Part shown: positions 16,637-25,707 of the stretch, one piece after another
Layout of the letters: every line of letters begins with the position of its first letter
Numbering within the stretch: position 1 is the stretch's first letter
From: JANQGH01 sp039177555
Lineage (GTDB): Bacteria; Pseudomonadota; Alphaproteobacteria; DSM-16000; Inquilinaceae
Direction of reading: 5' to 3'
DNA length: 59,724 bases
Assembly: GCA_039177555.1 (NCBI GenBank)
Contig: JBCDFV010000025.1
Location: forward strand, 1 to 59,724
The notes under the pieces: model-generated
The model's input: the letters and a program-made list of their open reading frames with translations, nothing else
What the model was told of the DNA's origin: nothing
Database searches by the model: none
Position numbers and translations under genes: made by a program

Positions 16637-18547
16637 TCAGCGTCCGGTCGCGACGGCCGTTGGCCGGTTGCGGATCACCAGGCGGTCGCGGATGTAGTCG
16701 ACGATCAAATCAACCGAGGCCTCGACGTCGTGGGTCATGGTGTCGACGACCAGTTCGGCCGTTTCCGGCGGCTCATAGGGTGCGGAGATGCCGGTGAACT
16801 CCTTGATCTCGCCGGCGCGTGCCTTGCGGTACAGGCCTTTCGGGTCGCGCTGTTCGCAGGTTTCCAGGTCGGCCTTGATGTAGACCTCGTGAAAGCCGTC
16901 CTCCGCCGCCGCCTCGCGCGCCTTGTCCCGGTCGCCGCGATAGGGCGAGATGAAGGCGGTGATCACGATGACGCCGGCATCGGCGAACAAGGCCGCCGCC
17001 TCGCCCACCCGCCTGATATTCTCCACCCGATCCTCAGGCGCGAAGCCCAGATCGCGGTTCAGGCCGCGCCGGACATTGTCGCCGTCCAGCACATAGACCT
17101 GCATGCCCAGCGCGAACAGGCGCTGTTCCACCTGCATCGCCAAGGTCGACTTGCCGGCACCGGAAAGCCCGGTGAACCAGACCACCGCGCCCCGGTGGCC
17201 GTTGCGCCGGCCGCGGCCATCCGCCGTCAACAGATGCTCGACCGCCGTCAGGTTCTCCGATTTCGGTCCCTTTTGCCGGCGCTGATCGGGATAGCCCTCC
17301 AGGCTGACCGTGCCGCCGGCAACGGTCTCGTAACCGTCGATCAAGACGCAGCGGCCGGTGGCCGGATTGGCGCGATAGGCGTCCAGGCTCAGCATATCGG
17401 TGGCGCGCAGGATCACTTCGGCGACGCCATTGCGGTCGACATAATCGGCCGCTTCATCGGCCAGCGTCTGCGTGTCGATGGTGTGTTCGATCGCCTCGAC
17501 CGTCACCCAGGCCTCGTCCGTCGCCAGCTTCAGGCGATAGCGGCTGCCCACGGCAAGCGGCGCGTGGCCGAGCCAGAACAGCGTGGCCCGGAACACATTG
17601 CTCAAGACCGGCGCCGACGAGACATGGCTGATGATGTCGCCGCGCTCGACAAAGACCTGTTCGTCCAGCGTGATGCCGACCGGCTGGCCGGCCCGGGCGC
17701 GGATCGGCGGCTGCGGCGCGCCCCATGCCTCCAGGCTCTTCACCGTCGCGATGCGGTTCGACGGCGAAAACACGATCTGGTCGTCGACCGAGATCTGGCC
17801 GCTTTCGACCCGGCCCGCGATGATGCGCCGGTCGTCGAACTTGTAGACGTCCTGGACCGGAATGCGCAGCGGCAGGTCCGACGGTGCCGCGATCGGGTGG
17901 AAGCCGTCGAGCGCAGTCAGGACCGTCGGCCCGTCATACCAGCTCATCTTGTAGGACGGCCGGGCCAGATTGTCGCCATGCCGCGCGCTGATCGGCACGA
18001 TGGCGGTCGGCGACAGCCCGATACTGTCGAGATAGGCCGCTATCTCCTGCTTGACCTCATGGAAACGCTCGGCGGCATAGCCGACCCGGTCCATCTTGTT
18101 GACCACCACCGCAACCTGGCGCAGGCCCAAGAGGTGCAGCAGATAGGCGTGGCGCCGCGACTGCTCACGCACCCCCTCCTCCGCATCGACGACCAGCAGG
18201 GCCGCCTCCGCCAGGGCCGCGCCGCTGATCATGTTCTTCAGAAACTCGCGATGGCCCGGCGCGTCGATGATGACGTAGGGCCGGGCCGGTGTCCGGAACC
18301 AGATCTGGGTCGTGTCGATGGTGATCGCCTGATCCCGCTCGGCCTGGAACGCGTCCAGCACGAAGGACCACTCCATCGGCATGCCGCGCTTCTCGCTGAC
18401 CGCCTTGACCTCTTCATACTTGCCGTCCGGCAGGCTGTCGGTGTCGTACAGCAGACGCCCGATCAGGGTCGACTTGCCGTGATCGACATGGCCGACGACG
18501 ACGATCTGCAGCTGTTGGCCGGGGCCGGTCTGGGAATAGCTTGTCAT
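16637..18547 (-). CDS. cysNC: Bifunctional sulfate adenylyltransferase subunit 1 / APS kinase CysNC
   Basis: 636 residues. Residues 1 to about 440 are the GTPase subunit of ATP sulfurylase, with GHVDHGKST (19-27), DAPGH and NKMD. Residues about 455-636 are APS kinase, with P-loop GLSGAGKS (about 460-467), the DGDN motif and FISPYRGDRD. With CysD it converts sulfate to APS and then PAPS. The ATG at 18547 is used here; a GTG at 18553 overlapping the cysD stop (GTGA) is an equally possible coupled start adding two residues. No PAPS/APS reductase is in the window. Such fused NodQ-type enzymes also supply PAPS for sulfated surface sugars, which the neighbouring nucleotide-sugar genes make attractive. 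Confidence 0.95.
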   Translation of the reverse strand: MTSYSQTGPGQQLQIVVVGHVDHGKSTLIGRLLYDTDSLPDGKYEEVKAVSEKRGMPMEWSFVLDAFQAERDQAITIDTTQIWFRTPARPYVIIDAPGHREFLKNMISGAALAEAALLVVDAEEGVREQSRRHAYLLHLLGLRQVAVVVNKMDRVGYAAERFHEVKQEIAAYLDSIGLSPTAIVPISARHGDNLARPSYKMSWYDGPTVLTALDGFHPIAAPSDLPLRIPVQDVYKFDDRRIIAGRVESGQISVDDQIVFSPSNRIATVKSLEAWGAPQPPIRARAGQPVGITLDEQVFVERGDIISHVSSAPVLSNVFRATLFWLGHAPLAVGSRYRLKLATDEAWVTVEAIEHTIDTQTLADEAADYVDRNGVAEVILRATDMLSLDAYRANPATGRCVLIDGYETVAGGTVSLEGYPDQRRQKGPKSENLTAVEHLLTADGRGRRNGHRGAVVWFTGLSGAGKSTLAMQVEQRLFALGMQVYVLDGDNVRRGLNRDLGFAPEDRVENIRRVGEAAALFADAGVIVITAFISPYRGDRDKAREAAAEDGFHEVYIKADLETCEQRDPKGLYRKARAGEIKEFTGISAPYEPPETAELVVDTMTHDVEASVDLIVDYIRDRLVIRNRPTAVATGR

Positions 18548-18549
18548 GG

Positions 18550-19347
18550 TCACATGTACCCGCTGGTGCGCAAGCGTTCGAAACTGTCTTCGGCCTCATG
18601 GTCCATGGCGCGCCCGGCCCGCTCCGGCGTGCGCGTCACTTCAAGCTCGCGGATGATCTCGTCTATGGTCGCCGCGTCGCTGTCGATCGGGAAAGTGATG
18701 TTCTTCTCGCCCAGCGACCGATAGCGCTTGCCGTTGCGCGCGAAATAGAGCGGCACGACCGGGATGCCCTCGCGCTTGGTGTAGTGCCAGATGTCGATCT
18801 CGGTCCAATGCAGCAGCGGATGGATCCGGACATGGGTGCCGTCGGGCACCTCGGTCTTGTACTGGTCCCAGAACTCCGGCGGCTGGTCGCGGAAGTCCCA
18901 ACTGCCGTCCAGCCGGCGCGGACTGAACACCCGTTCCTTGGCCCGGGTCGACTGCTCGTCGCGGCGGATGCCGGCGATGATGCCGCGATAGCCGTCGCGC
19001 GCCAGCAGCGCCCGCAACCCCTCGGTCTTGCGCGCCGCCGACCGGGTCGCCGGCGGCAAGGTCTGGTCCATCGCCTCCTCCGGCGGGCACAGCTCCACCT
19101 TCAAGGTCAGGTCCCAGTCGGCCACCAAGCGATCGCGAAAGGCGTAGACCTCCGGCAGCTCCATTTCGGTGTCGAGCTGGATCAGCGGAAACGGCACATG
19201 GCCGAAAAACGCCTTGCGTGCCAGCCACAGAAGCGCGTTGGAGTCCTTGCCGATCGACCACAGCATGCCAAGCGGCTCAAGCCTGGCAAAGGCCTCGCGC
19301 AGAATGTAAACGGAGCGCGCCTCCAGGGCGTCAAGATGGGTTGTCAT
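18550..19347 (-). CDS. cysD: Sulfate adenylyltransferase subunit 2 CysD
   Basis: 265 residues of the ATP-pyrophosphatase superfamily, with the PP-loop SIGKDSNALL (about 31-40). It also has FPLIQLDTEMELPEVYAFRD, GIRRDEQSTRAKERVFSPR, HPLLHWTEIDIWHY and a C-terminal ERLRTSGYM, all CysD hallmarks. It partners CysN(C) to make APS from sulfate and ATP. First gene of the cysD-cysNC-cysQ unit. The 259-bp divergent region to rfbC should carry its promoter, but I see no clear boxes there. A slightly unusual feature is NALLWL after the PP-loop where SVMLHL is common. Confidence 0.95.
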   Translation of the reverse strand: MTTHLDALEARSVYILREAFARLEPLGMLWSIGKDSNALLWLARKAFFGHVPFPLIQLDTEMELPEVYAFRDRLVADWDLTLKVELCPPEEAMDQTLPPATRSAARKTEGLRALLARDGYRGIIAGIRRDEQSTRAKERVFSPRRLDGSWDFRDQPPEFWDQYKTEVPDGTHVRIHPLLHWTEIDIWHYTKREGIPVVPLYFARNGKRYRSLGEKNITFPIDSDAATIDEIIRELEVTRTPERAGRAMDHEAEDSFERLRTSGYM

Positions 19348-19606
19348 CGGGGACCTTGGCTTCCCTGTGGCACTAGCCGCTTTCCGATAGACGAATCGGG
19401 CTCATTTCGCAATTGCAGCCAGCGCAACACAGATCGACTCCATTTGCATCCTTGAGACGAAAACATTTCCTCTACCACCCGCAAGGGTCGACAGCTCTCC
19501 AACATAATTTCGCCAACCTGACCTCGCCAACTCGAAAACCGATTGACCGGACGCTCGTTGCCGCCATCTCAGACCGACCTCGCAAATCTACCTGCCGCCG
19601 ACCGAC

Positions 19607-20197
19607 ATGCACATCACGACCTTCAAGCTGCCCGGCATTCTTAAGATCACGCCCCGTCGGTTCAGCGATGCGCGCGGCTTCTTCACCGAGAGCTATAATC
19701 GGGCGCGCTGGCGGGAACACGGGCTCAGCGTCGACTTCGTGCAGGACAACCAGGCCTTTTCCGAGGCGGCCGACACAGTGCGCGGCCTACACTTTCAAAG
19801 CCCGCCGCACGCGCAGACCAAGCTGATCTCGGTACTGCGCGGCGCCATCATCGACGTCGCACTGGATATCCGCAGCGGTTCGCCCGGCTATGGCCAGTCA
19901 GTCAGCGTCAAGCTGACGGCCGAGGGTGGCGAGCAATTGCTGGTACCCAAGGGCTTTGCGCACGGCTATCGCACGCTGACACCGGACACGCTGGTTTTCT
20001 ACAAGGTCGACGAGTTCTACGCGCCGGAGACCGAGGGGGGTGTCCTCTGGAACGATCCCGCGCTCGCGATCGACTGGACCGCCGGCGGTGCCGCACCCTT
20101 CGCCGGGCGGGCGCAGGTGGGCGACCGAGACCGGGCCTGGCCGAGCTGGACCGCGTTTCAGTCGCCCTTCGCCTTCGCTGATGCCCTGACAGTCTGA
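19607..20197 (+). CDS. rfbC: dTDP-4-dehydrorhamnose 3,5-epimerase (RmlC/RfbC)
   Basis: 196 residues of the cupin-type sugar epimerase family. ITPRRFSDARGFFTESYN, QDNQAFS, RGLHFQ (catalytic H62), K72, PKGFAHGY and FYKVDEFYAPETEGG (Y132 as acid) are all present. Catalyses the step before RmlD in dTDP-L-rhamnose synthesis. The rmlA, rmlB and rmlD genes are not in the window, so either they are elsewhere or the enzyme serves another 3- or 3,5-epimerised sugar. Divergent from cysD, convergent with manC (32 bp between stops). Confidence 0.9.
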   Translation: MHITTFKLPGILKITPRRFSDARGFFTESYNRARWREHGLSVDFVQDNQAFSEAADTVRGLHFQSPPHAQTKLISVLRGAIIDVALDIRSGSPGYGQSVSVKLTAEGGEQLLVPKGFAHGYRTLTPDTLVFYKVDEFYAPETEGGVLWNDPALAIDWTAGGAAPFAGRAQVGDRDRAWPSWTAFQSPFAFADALTV

Positions 20198-20229
20198 CGG
20201 CTACGATCGCGGCCGACGGGGAAAGCGAA

Positions 20230-21615
20230 TCAAGCGGGCCGGATTTCCAACAGCGCCAACCCCGGCGCCCCCGCTTCGGCAACGTAACGGTCTTGCACCG
20301 CGCCCAAGGGGCCGATCGTCGCCGCGACGTTGGTTCCGTCGATGATCAACCTGCCCTCGCCGCCCAAGACCACCAACTGGCTGACCGGCCCCGATCGCTC
20401 TCCCGTCGCGCCTGGATCGATGCTGATCTTCTGAACGACGCCGTCGGCATGTCGGTCAAGGGTGCGAACCACGCCCCAGAGGTTGCGAACCAGGCTGGGA
20501 TACCGGGCCTCCGGCCGGCCTTGTTCATCTAGTTTTTCAGCAATACCCTTTACTAAATTGATCTTATTGATATCACAGACAAGGACCGCATCCGGTGTGG
20601 CGATCACGGCAAGGTCTTTGACGCCGATCGTTGCCAGGGCGACGCCATCGCCGCGCAGGTACGAGCCCGCCGTCTCGCGCGCCACCACATCGCCGATAAC
20701 GACCGACCCCCCCTCGTCTTTTGGCGCGATATCCATGAGGGCGCGCCAACTGCCGATATCGTTCCACCCCAGGTCGGCGGGAACGACCGCGCCGTGCGAG
20801 GTTCGTTCCATGACGGCGACATCGATCGGCTCGGACGGCGCCCGGGCGAAGGGTTCGGCCGCTGGGCGGAAGCCGTCTTCGGTGCCCGAACCGGCGGAAA
20901 TCGCCTCACCAACCGCGCGCGCGATGTCCGGGGCGGTGCGTTCCAGTTCCGCCCAAAGCTCCGACGCGCCGAACAGAAACATACCGCTGTTCCAAAACCA
21001 GCCGCCCTCTTCCAACAGGTGCGCGGCACGGTCCGGCGTCGGCTTTTCCTCAAACCGGTCGATGGCGCAAACGCCGTCATGACCTGGCAAGGCCCCACCG
21101 GCGCGGATGTAGCCATAGCCTGTTTCCGGGTGGTCCGGCTGGATGCCGAACGTGACCAGGCGGCCGGCCTCAGCGGCGTGTGCCGCCTTGCCAAGCGCCT
21201 CGCTGAACCGATCCTCGCGGCCGATGACATGGTCCGATGGCAAGACGAGCAGCAACGGGTCTTCGCCGTTGCGCAGCGCCACGCCAGCGGCAAGCGCGAT
21301 GGCGGGCGCCGTGTTGCGGGCGGCCGGCTCAAGGACGAGGCTCCAATCGCGCTCTGCGCTTTCGGCCAGCGCCGCGACTACGAGGTCCCGCTGAACCTCG
21401 TTGGCGACGATAACCGGTGGCCGCTCGGCCCGGTCTTCGGGGAGGCAGCGCATCGTCCTTTCAACGGTCTCGCCCAGCAGGCTGCGCGCGCCGGTCAGTG
21501 CCAGGAACTGCTTGGGGTAGGCGCGCCGGGACAAGGGCCACAGCCGGGTTCCCGACCCGCCGGAGAGGATGACCGGCTGCAGGGCCCGGCCGCGCATGGG
21601 TGATGGATCGGTCAT
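20230..21615 (-). CDS. manC: Mannose-1-phosphate guanylyltransferase (ManC/AlgA type) with degenerate isomerase domain
   Basis: 461 residues. The nucleotidyltransferase core has GGSGTRLWPLSR (19-30), PKQF, LPSDH and FEEKP (188-192), so it should make GDP-mannose from mannose-1-phosphate and GTP. In bifunctional AlgA/ManC the last ~100 residues are a cupin phosphomannose isomerase with a His-rich HHHRAEHW-type metal motif. Here the matching stretch (about 400-420, PGATGERSGPVSQLVVLGG) has no His at all, so isomerase activity is probably lost. The start is uncertain: ATG 21615 is chosen, with 21666 and 21597 possible; none has a good ribosome site. A short very A+T-rich patch lies at 20515-20580 inside the gene. 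Confidence 0.88.
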   Translation of the reverse strand: MTDPSPMRGRALQPVILSGGSGTRLWPLSRRAYPKQFLALTGARSLLGETVERTMRCLPEDRAERPPVIVANEVQRDLVVAALAESAERDWSLVLEPAARNTAPAIALAAGVALRNGEDPLLLVLPSDHVIGREDRFSEALGKAAHAAEAGRLVTFGIQPDHPETGYGYIRAGGALPGHDGVCAIDRFEEKPTPDRAAHLLEEGGWFWNSGMFLFGASELWAELERTAPDIARAVGEAISAGSGTEDGFRPAAEPFARAPSEPIDVAVMERTSHGAVVPADLGWNDIGSWRALMDIAPKDEGGSVVIGDVVARETAGSYLRGDGVALATIGVKDLAVIATPDAVLVCDINKINLVKGIAEKLDEQGRPEARYPSLVRNLWGVVRTLDRHADGVVQKISIDPGATGERSGPVSQLVVLGGEGRLIIDGTNVAATIGPLGAVQDRYVAEAGAPGLALLEIRPA

Positions 21616-21836
21616 GGACACCGGCACTATCGAGAGGTTCCCGGGTGAGGGTTCGAGGGCAGACATAGCGCAGCCGCGCTGGCCGTGCACGATCGAACTA
21701 AGCAGCCGTGTTCGACTTGCCGTCGACGGCGCGCGCCTCTATAGACGCAGGTCATGCCTTGCCGTGTCGACATCGCGATTCCCATCCGCTTGCGGTCGCG
21801 GCATGAGGCGGCCGCTTGGCTGCCATTGAGCCGCCC

Positions 21837-22829
21837 ATGACCATTCTGGTCACCGGCGCCGCCGGCTTCATCGGCATGCATGTGACGACGGCCCTTCTGG
21901 CCCGCGGCAACGCCGTAATCGGCATCGACAGTCTGAACGAGTACTACGCATCGGCCCTCAAACGGGCGCGCCTGGATCAGTTCGAGGGCGACTCGGGCTT
22001 TCGCTTTGTCCACGCCGATATTGCCGACGCAACGGCGGTCGGTAACCTGATCGATGCCCATCCGGAGATCACCGGCGTGGTCCACCTCGCGGCGCAAGCC
22101 GGCGTGCGGCACTCGCTGGAGGCGCCGCTGGACTATGTTCGGGCCAATGTGACGGGACAGACCGTGATGCTGGAGGCCGCGAGGCGCCTGCCCCGGCTTG
22201 AGCACTTCGTCTACGCCAGTTCGTCGTCGGTCTACGGTGCCAACGCCAAGGTGCCGTTTGCTGTCGACGACAGGGTCGACCACCCCGTCTCGCTCTACGC
22301 CGCGAGCAAACGGTCGGCTGAACTGATCGCCGAAGCCTACGCAAACCTCTACGGCATGCCGCTGACCGGGCTTCGTTTCTTCACGGTCTACGGCCCTTGG
22401 GGCAGGCCCGACATGGCCTACTACATGTTCACCCACGCCATCGCCACGAGCCAACCGATCAGGCTCTATCATGGCGGCCGGCCGCAGCGCGACTTCACCT
22501 ATGTCGACGATATCGTCGCCGGCGTTCTGGCCGCGCTGGACCGGCCGCCCGGACAGAAAAACAGGCACCGCCTCTATAATCTCGGCAATCATCGGACGGA
22601 GACGGTCAGTCGGCTGGTTGCGGTGATCGAAGGCGCGCTCGGCCGCAAGGCACGGATTGTCGAGGCCCCGATGCAGCCGGGCGATGTCGAACGTACCTAT
22701 GCCGACATAGAGGCCAGTCGCCACGATCTGGGCTTCGACCCAGCCACATCGATCGACGAGGGGCTGCCCCGCTTTGTCGACTGGTACCTGTCGAAAAATG
22801 GCGGGGCGTATCTGCCGGGACCGACTTGA
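21837..22829 (+). CDS. NAD-dependent nucleotide-sugar epimerase (UDP-glucuronate 4-epimerase-like)
   Basis: 330 residues, extended SDR family. GAAGFIG (7-13) is the NAD loop. HLAAQAGVRHSLEAP, the catalytic SSSSVYG (128-134) and Y154-x3-K158 (YAASKRS) follow, then GLRFFTVYGPWGRPDMA and GRPQRDFTYVDDIV. The pattern RPDMAYYMFTHAI is that of the UDP-glucuronate/galacturonate 4-epimerase (LpsL/CapI) group rather than GalE. It makes an activated sugar for surface polysaccharide. ATG 21837 is used (TTG 21816 is the alternative). Divergent from manC; convergent with phnM, 33 bp apart. Confidence 0.87.
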   Translation: MTILVTGAAGFIGMHVTTALLARGNAVIGIDSLNEYYASALKRARLDQFEGDSGFRFVHADIADATAVGNLIDAHPEITGVVHLAAQAGVRHSLEAPLDYVRANVTGQTVMLEAARRLPRLEHFVYASSSSVYGANAKVPFAVDDRVDHPVSLYAASKRSAELIAEAYANLYGMPLTGLRFFTVYGPWGRPDMAYYMFTHAIATSQPIRLYHGGRPQRDFTYVDDIVAGVLAALDRPPGQKNRHRLYNLGNHRTETVSRLVAVIEGALGRKARIVEAPMQPGDVERTYADIEASRHDLGFDPATSIDEGLPRFVDWYLSKNGGAYLPGPT

Positions 22830-22862
22830 TTCCAAATGACGAGCCGTCTCGCGGCATAATGG

Positions 22863-24002
22863 TCAAAGCACCCGCACACCCTCGACCCAAACGGTGCGCA
22901 CGATCGGCAGGCCGTCGACCAGCCGGACGCGCAGCAAGTCGGCGCGTTTGCCGGGCGCGATCACGCCGCGATCATCGAGGCCCAACATGCTGGCCGGGTT
23001 GCGCGTGACCAGCGCGATGGCGTCAGGCAACGCCAAACCGGCGTCGTTGGCGACCAGGAAGGCGGCGTGCAGCAGGCTCTTGGGCGCGTAATCCGACGAC
23101 AGCGCATCCAGCAAGCCGTCCTCGGCCAGAGACATCGCGGCAATGTTGCCGGAATGCGACCCGCCGCGCACGACGTTCGGCCCGCCCATGACCACCTTGA
23201 TGCCGGCGTCTCTGGCCAGGCGCGCGGCCAGGAGGCTGGTCGGGAACTCGGAAATCACAATGCCGTCGGCGACGGCCTCCGCGATATGCGCCTCCGTCGC
23301 GTCGTCGTGGCTGGCGACCGGAATGCCGCGCTCGCGGGCCCAGCCGACCACTATCTGGCGATGGCGATGGGCAAAATTGCTTTGCGCGGCTCTCAGTTCC
23401 TCGATCTCGCGATCGACTTCCGGCGCGGCGACGCCGGTGCCGAGCCGATAGCGTCGAAACCTCTTCAAATCCTGAAACTGACGCTGGCCCGGCGTGTGGT
23501 CCATCACCGAAAACAACCGCAACAGCGGATCGTCGATATAGGGCTCGGCCATCTCGACGACCGCGGCATCGGAGACCTCACAGCGCAGGTGCAGGTGGTG
23601 ATCGGCCCGAAACAGCGCCTCCGCCTTGCCTCGGCGCAAAGCGGCCACCGCCTCGGCGATGATTTCGCGCCGTTCGCCGCCACGCCGGTACTCACCGACC
23701 GCCATCGCATCCAGCACGGTGGTGATGCCGGCACCAACCACCTGATTGTCATGGGCGATCATGGCCGCCAGGGGATGGGGCCAGCGAACGCTGGCGCGGG
23801 GCACCAGGTGCTTTTCGACGTTGTCGGTATGCAACTCGACCAGGCCCGGCAGCAGAAAATCGCCCTCGAAATCGACCGCGGACGCCGGTGACGGGCCGTC
23901 GCCGCCGACAGCCTGGATGACACCGGCGTCGACGTGCAAGCCGCCATTAACGATCGCCGTCTCGGTAACAATCCGGGCATTGGTGACGACCAGGCTGGCC
24001 AT
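22863..24002 (-). CDS. phnM: Alpha-D-ribose 1-methylphosphonate 5-triphosphate diphosphohydrolase PhnM
   Basis: 379 residues, amidohydrolase superfamily. The metal-site start is PGLVELHTDNVEKHLVPR (H58, D60, H65). Later come ADHHLHLRCE, VMDHTPGQRQF, SHDDATE, EFPTS, GGPNVVRGGSHSGN, LSSDYAPKSLL and the closing PGKRADLLRV, a diagnostic set for PhnM. The enzyme releases diphosphate in the C-P lyase pathway of phosphonate use. No other phn gene is in the window, so it is separated from the pathway or has a changed role. It lies 136 bp downstream of the UDP-sugar dehydrogenase on the same strand. Confidence 0.9.
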   Translation of the reverse strand: MASLVVTNARIVTETAIVNGGLHVDAGVIQAVGGDGPSPASAVDFEGDFLLPGLVELHTDNVEKHLVPRASVRWPHPLAAMIAHDNQVVGAGITTVLDAMAVGEYRRGGERREIIAEAVAALRRGKAEALFRADHHLHLRCEVSDAAVVEMAEPYIDDPLLRLFSVMDHTPGQRQFQDLKRFRRYRLGTGVAAPEVDREIEELRAAQSNFAHRHRQIVVGWARERGIPVASHDDATEAHIAEAVADGIVISEFPTSLLAARLARDAGIKVVMGGPNVVRGGSHSGNIAAMSLAEDGLLDALSSDYAPKSLLHAAFLVANDAGLALPDAIALVTRNPASMLGLDDRGVIAPGKRADLLRVRLVDGLPIVRTVWVEGVRVL

Positions 24003-24138
24003 GGTCCTAGGGCTTCCTTCTCAAGCCGCGCAAGGGCGCGCACCAGCCGATCATAGGTCGTGCGCAGATGTTTTCACAGATGGGCTCGGCGCATTGCAGC
24101 TGGCCGGGGAGCGATACGGTGGTGCCTTGGACAAACGG

Positions 24139-25494
24139 TCACGCGTGCACGATGCCGGCAGCCGTGATGCCGTTCCGGGCCAGCACATTGCGCGTATCGA
24201 CGACAAGGGGTACGCGGTCGACCAGCGCCTGATAGTCGACGCCGTCATGATCGGTCACGATCACCGCGGCATCGAAGCCGTCCAGCGCCGGCGGCGGGTT
24301 CCACGACAGGACCTCGTGACCCTTCAGGTGCGGATAGTGCCGCAAGCTCGGCAACTCCTGCAGATAGGGATCGATGAAGGCGATTTCGGCACCTCGCCCG
24401 GCGAGCAGGTCGGCGATCTTCAAGGCCGGGCTTTCCCGCGTATCGCCGACATTTTTCTTATAGCCGACGCCGACCAGCAGAATGCGCGCACCGTTCAGCC
24501 CGCGCGCCGCCTGGCGGTCCAACGCCTGGGCGAGCCGGTCGACCACATAGGCGGGCATCGCGGTATTGACCTCGCCCGCCAGTTCGATGAAGCGGGTGGC
24601 GATATCGTACTCGCGTGCCTTCCAGGTCAGATAGAAGGGATCGATCGGGATGCAGTGGCCGCCCAGGCCCGGCCCGGGGTAGAACGGCATAAAGCCGAAC
24701 GGCTTGGTCTTGGCGGCGTCGATCACCTCCCAAATGTCGACCCCCATGGCGTCGAACACGACCTTCAACTCATTGACCAGGGCGATGTTGACCGCCCGGA
24801 AGATGTTCTCGGTCAGCTTCACCGCTTCGGCCGTGTCGGGAGACGAGACCGGCACGGTGCGCGGCACGATCTGGCCGTAGAGCGCGACGGCAAGCGCCAG
24901 CGCCTGGTCGCCGTCGGCCCCGACCACCTTGGGGATCGAGCCGGTCGAATGGTCGATATTGCCGGGGTCCTCGCGTTCCGGCGAATAGGCGAGGAACAGG
25001 GTATCGTCGGATGTCAGGCCGGCGGCCTCCAGGATCGGTTTCACCTCGCCAGTCGTGGTGCCGGGATAGGTGGTCGATTCCAAAACCACGAGACATCCCG
25101 GCTTCAGGTGCGGGGCGATCGAGCGGGTGGTGTCGCAGACATAGGACAGGTCCGGCTCGCGATGGCGCGTCAGCGGCGTCGGCACGCAGAGGATGACGAC
25201 ATCCGCGTCGGCCACGCCTTCAGGCTCGCCGGTCGCCTCGAACCTCCCCGACCCTGCCATCGCCTGCACGTCGGCGGCTGCGATGTGGGCGATGTAGGAC
25301 CGGCCGGCGGTCAGATCAGCCACCTTCTCCGGGTCTACATCGATCCCGACCACCGGAAAGCCCTTGAACGAGAACGCAAGCGCGAGCGGCAAGCCGACAT
25401 AGCCGAGGCCGATGATCGCGACCTTGGCCGTTCCGTCTTGGATGCGCGCCGCCAGCCGTTCCGAAAGCGCGGACGTTGATGGGGCTGCTGTCAT
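24139..25494 (-). CDS. Nucleotide sugar dehydrogenase, UDP-N-acetylglucosamine 6-dehydrogenase-like (WbpA type)
   Basis: 451 residues of the UDP-glucose/GDP-mannose dehydrogenase family. The Rossmann loop GLGYVGLP is at 29-36; SPEREDPG (171-178) and AEAVKLTEN (K226) follow; the catalytic Cys281 sits in GLGGHCIPIDPFYL. SPEREDPGN and the CIPIDP context favour the UDP-GlcNAc/UDP-ManNAc dehydrogenase branch over plain UDP-glucose dehydrogenase. The ATG at 25494 has AGGAG upstream and starts MTAAPSTSALSERL. It produces a uronic-acid sugar nucleotide for a surface glycan, in line with the epimerase and aminotransferase nearby. Confidence 0.88.
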   Translation of the reverse strand: MTAAPSTSALSERLAARIQDGTAKVAIIGLGYVGLPLALAFSFKGFPVVGIDVDPEKVADLTAGRSYIAHIAAADVQAMAGSGRFEATGEPEGVADADVVILCVPTPLTRHREPDLSYVCDTTRSIAPHLKPGCLVVLESTTYPGTTTGEVKPILEAAGLTSDDTLFLAYSPEREDPGNIDHSTGSIPKVVGADGDQALALAVALYGQIVPRTVPVSSPDTAEAVKLTENIFRAVNIALVNELKVVFDAMGVDIWEVIDAAKTKPFGFMPFYPGPGLGGHCIPIDPFYLTWKAREYDIATRFIELAGEVNTAMPAYVVDRLAQALDRQAARGLNGARILLVGVGYKKNVGDTRESPALKIADLLAGRGAEIAFIDPYLQELPSLRHYPHLKGHEVLSWNPPPALDGFDAAVIVTDHDGVDYQALVDRVPLVVDTRNVLARNGITAAGIVHA

Positions 25495-25707
25495 TCGGGG
25501 CTCCTCGGCGTCGCGGGCGCTCTGCGCCCCCAAGGCCAGGCTGCCTACCACGGGAACCCTCAGCGGTCGAGCGTCGCCCGGCGCGACGCAGACTACCAGC
25601 AGAGCGGCCGCGACCATTCAACGCTGGACCGGGGCGCGCGGTTGTGCTGGGTTCCTGGCGCCGCCCGACAAGGGCGATCCGTCTTGTTGCACATCCGGGA
25701 TATACCG

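Noticed and set aside
14619..16697. 692-codon open frame antisense to the OsmC fusion and CysQ
   Set aside because: No domain pattern; the sense strand encodes two recognised enzymes with good motifs and ribosome sites.
16538..18724. 728-codon open frame antisense to cysNC
   Set aside because: Arg/Asp/His-rich antisense product typical of high-GC DNA. CysNC is unambiguous on the other strand.
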